From Bacillota bacterium (GTDB lineage Bacteria > Bacillota > Clostridia > Lachnospirales > Lachnospiraceae): a DNA stretch of 6,560 nt. How positions within the stretch are numbered: position 1 is the first letter of the stretch; every line of letters starts with the position of its first letter. Shown one piece after another: positions 5,200-6,560 of this stretch. Position numbers and translations under genes: made by a program. Location: assembly GCA_023398855.1 (NCBI GenBank), contig JAEWRS010000304.1, forward strand, positions 1 to 6,560, read 5' to 3'. The notes under the pieces are model-generated. The model worked only from the letters and a program-made list of their open reading frames with translations, was not told the DNA's origin and made no database searches.

Positions 5200-6560
5200 A
5201 TCTATTCCCCTTTATTGATGCGGGAACCCTCACGGTCACAGAGGTCCCTGACCCATACTGGCTTTCTATCTTCAGCCCATAAGCCTCCCCGAAATTCAGG
5301 CGGATCCGCTCCGCAACGTTGGCAATACCAAAGCCTTCCCGAAGCCCAACATCCTCTCCTCCTCTGCTCACCAGCTTCTGCATTTTTTCAAGTTCTTCCG
5401 GTTTCATGCCAATGCCGTTATCTTCCACCTTAAGCAGGATGTCCCCGCCCTCCTGCCAGCCAGTGATTTTTAAAAAACCCTTTTTCCTGCAATTCTTGAT
5501 TCCATGATAAAGAGCATTTTCAACAATCGGCTGCAGGGTCAGCTTTAGGATTGAGTAATCCATAATCTGCTCCTTAAAATCGATCTCATAATCCAGAATA
5601 TCCTCATAGCGGAAATGCTGGATCTGGAGATAGCTGTTGACATGCTCCGCCTCCCCCCTGACGGTAATGAAATCCCGGCCGTTGTTCAGTCCCATCCGGA
5701 GAAAGGAAGAAAGAGCCGTAATCATTTCCACTACATCCTGATGGCGTTTTCCTTCAGCCAGCCACACGATAGTGTCTAAGGTGTTGTAAAGAAAATGAGG
5801 GTTGATCTGAGCCTGAAGAAGCTTTAATTCGGTTTTCTTCTTTAGCTCCTGCTCCTCCTTAATGTGGTTGATCAGCTCCACAATGCGGATTACCATGTGA
5901 TCGTACTGGTCACTTAACATCTGAAGTTCCCTGATATTGCTCCTGGGCGCATTGGCCTTTAAATTTCCGTTTGCCAGGGCCATGGTATATTCACAAAGCT
6001 CCTCAATAGGTCTTGTGATTTTCTTGCCAAAGGAAGAAAACGATGCCATTAGAAATATAATAATATAAGCGGAAACCATGATACACAGAGCAATGACACG
6101 TTTAGCCTGGGACTCCAGCTTCCTGCGCATGGATTCCAGAGCCTTTGTTTCATTATAAATATAGTCCGACATGGTTTCTTCTATTAAATCTGTAATCACA
6201 TAAATATCCTTGTCCAGCCGTTCCTTGTTCCTGTCATAATCCCCTATAATATTACTGGTGCGGATATCCTCGATTCTTTTCTCCAGCATACCAATGAGAA
6301 TGATGATCCCGTCAAGCCCCTTTTTACTGTTTTCCTGGGGAGTGGAATCCTTCAGCTGCTCAAACAGTCTGCGGGAATCCTCCAGTTCTTCATAAGGATT
6401 CAAGGTATCAAAGGAATCCGCACCGATAACAATACGGTACATCTTATAATCAATATTGGACTTAAAGTCAAAACTAAACTCAGTGGCAATGGTTAAGTTC
6501 CGGATACTCTGCCGGTACTGTCTGTTCTGCCATGCCATCATATACAGCAATATCCCAATC
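5198..6560 (-). CDS. Sensor histidine kinase, YesM/LytS type (5' end cut by the window edge)
   Basis: Membrane sensor kinase of a two-component system. The frame stays open to the window edge, so the true start and most of the first membrane helix are missing. A TTG at 6550 is possible but unlikely as the start. Numbering residues from that TTG: the tail of a membrane helix (1-7), an extracytoplasmic sensor region (about 8-150) with predicted helical segments, a second membrane helix (about 151-172), a HAMP linker (about 172-225), a His_kinase domain with QINPHFLYNTLD at 248-259 (phospho-acceptor His252), and a HATPase domain with N-box VENALYHG 343-350, G1 box EDNGIGM 376-382 and G2 box GFGIANV 406-412. 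This is the usual YesM arrangement, and such kinases normally pair with an AraC-type YesN regulator. None is visible, so it probably lies beyond position 6560. The stop codon is 172 bp upstream of the binding-protein gene, which suggests the kinase controls that transporter. The stimulus is unknown. Confidence 0.95.
   Translation of the reverse strand, partial: IGILLYMMAWQNRQYRQSIRNLTIATEFSFDFKSNIDYKMYRIVIGADSFDTLNPYEELEDSRRLFEQLKDSTPQENSKKGLDGIIILIGMLEKRIEDIRTSNIIGDYDRNKERLDKDIYVITDLIEETMSDYIYNETKALESMRRKLESQAKRVIALCIMVSAYIIIFLMASFSSFGKKITRPIEELCEYTMALANGNLKANAPRSNIRELQMLSDQYDHMVIRIVELINHIKEEQELKKKTELKLLQAQINPHFLYNTLDTIVWLAEGKRHQDVVEMITALSSFLRMGLNNGRDFITVRGEAEHVNSYLQIQHFRYEDILDYEIDFKEQIMDYSILKLTLQPIVENALYHGIKNCRKKGFLKITGWQEGGDILLKVEDNGIGMKPEELEKMQKLVSRGGEDVGLREGFGIANVAERIRLNFGEAYGLKIESQYGSGTSVTVRVPASIKGNR

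Overview
The window carries one gene block, entirely on the minus strand. Read 5'->3' on that strand (high to low coordinates) it contains a YesM/LytS-type sensor histidine kinase (running off the window edge), a sugar-binding lipoprotein, a double-domain sugar ABC ATPase and two membrane permeases. The four transporter genes correspond, in order and in characteristic motifs, to the ytfQ-ytfR-ytfT-yjfF system that imports galactofuranose in E. coli. The organism is most likely a Gram-positive, low-to-moderate-GC clostridium, probably Lachnospiraceae. The grounds are a lipobox-anchored binding protein with an Ala/Thr/Glu/Lys-rich linker, strong GGAGG-type ribosome sites, a YesM-type kinase and AT-rich intergenic DNA. 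The taxon is an inference from style, not a proof.

Layout. Positions 5198-6560 hold the kinase, whose first membrane helix is cut by the window end. Positions 5026-5197 form a 172-bp regulatory gap. It contains an exact 14-bp direct repeat with 21-bp period, a weaker third copy, a perfect 16-bp palindrome touching a -35 box, a good sigma-A promoter (TTGAGA, 17 bp, TATGAT) and a strong ribosome site. The binding-protein gene follows (3937-5025). A 150-bp gap (3787-3936) contains a stem-loop with a T tract. The ATPase (2266-3786) overlaps the first permease (1218-2273) by 8 bp, and the second permease (204-1217) begins directly after the stop codon of the first. A strong intrinsic terminator lies at 122-176. 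Positions 1-126 hold a dense set of inverted repeats, GC-rich over most of its length, that has no coding explanation and may be a dispersed repeat or a structured RNA.

How it fits together (inference). The kinase senses an extracellular cue and phosphorylates a partner regulator not visible here. That regulator, probably AraC-type, would bind the phased direct repeats upstream of the transporter promoter. The stem-loop after the binding-protein gene would make the lipoprotein more abundant than the membrane components. The genes themselves are a recognisable family. The less ordinary parts are the control region at 5101-5199 and the hairpin cluster at 1-126.
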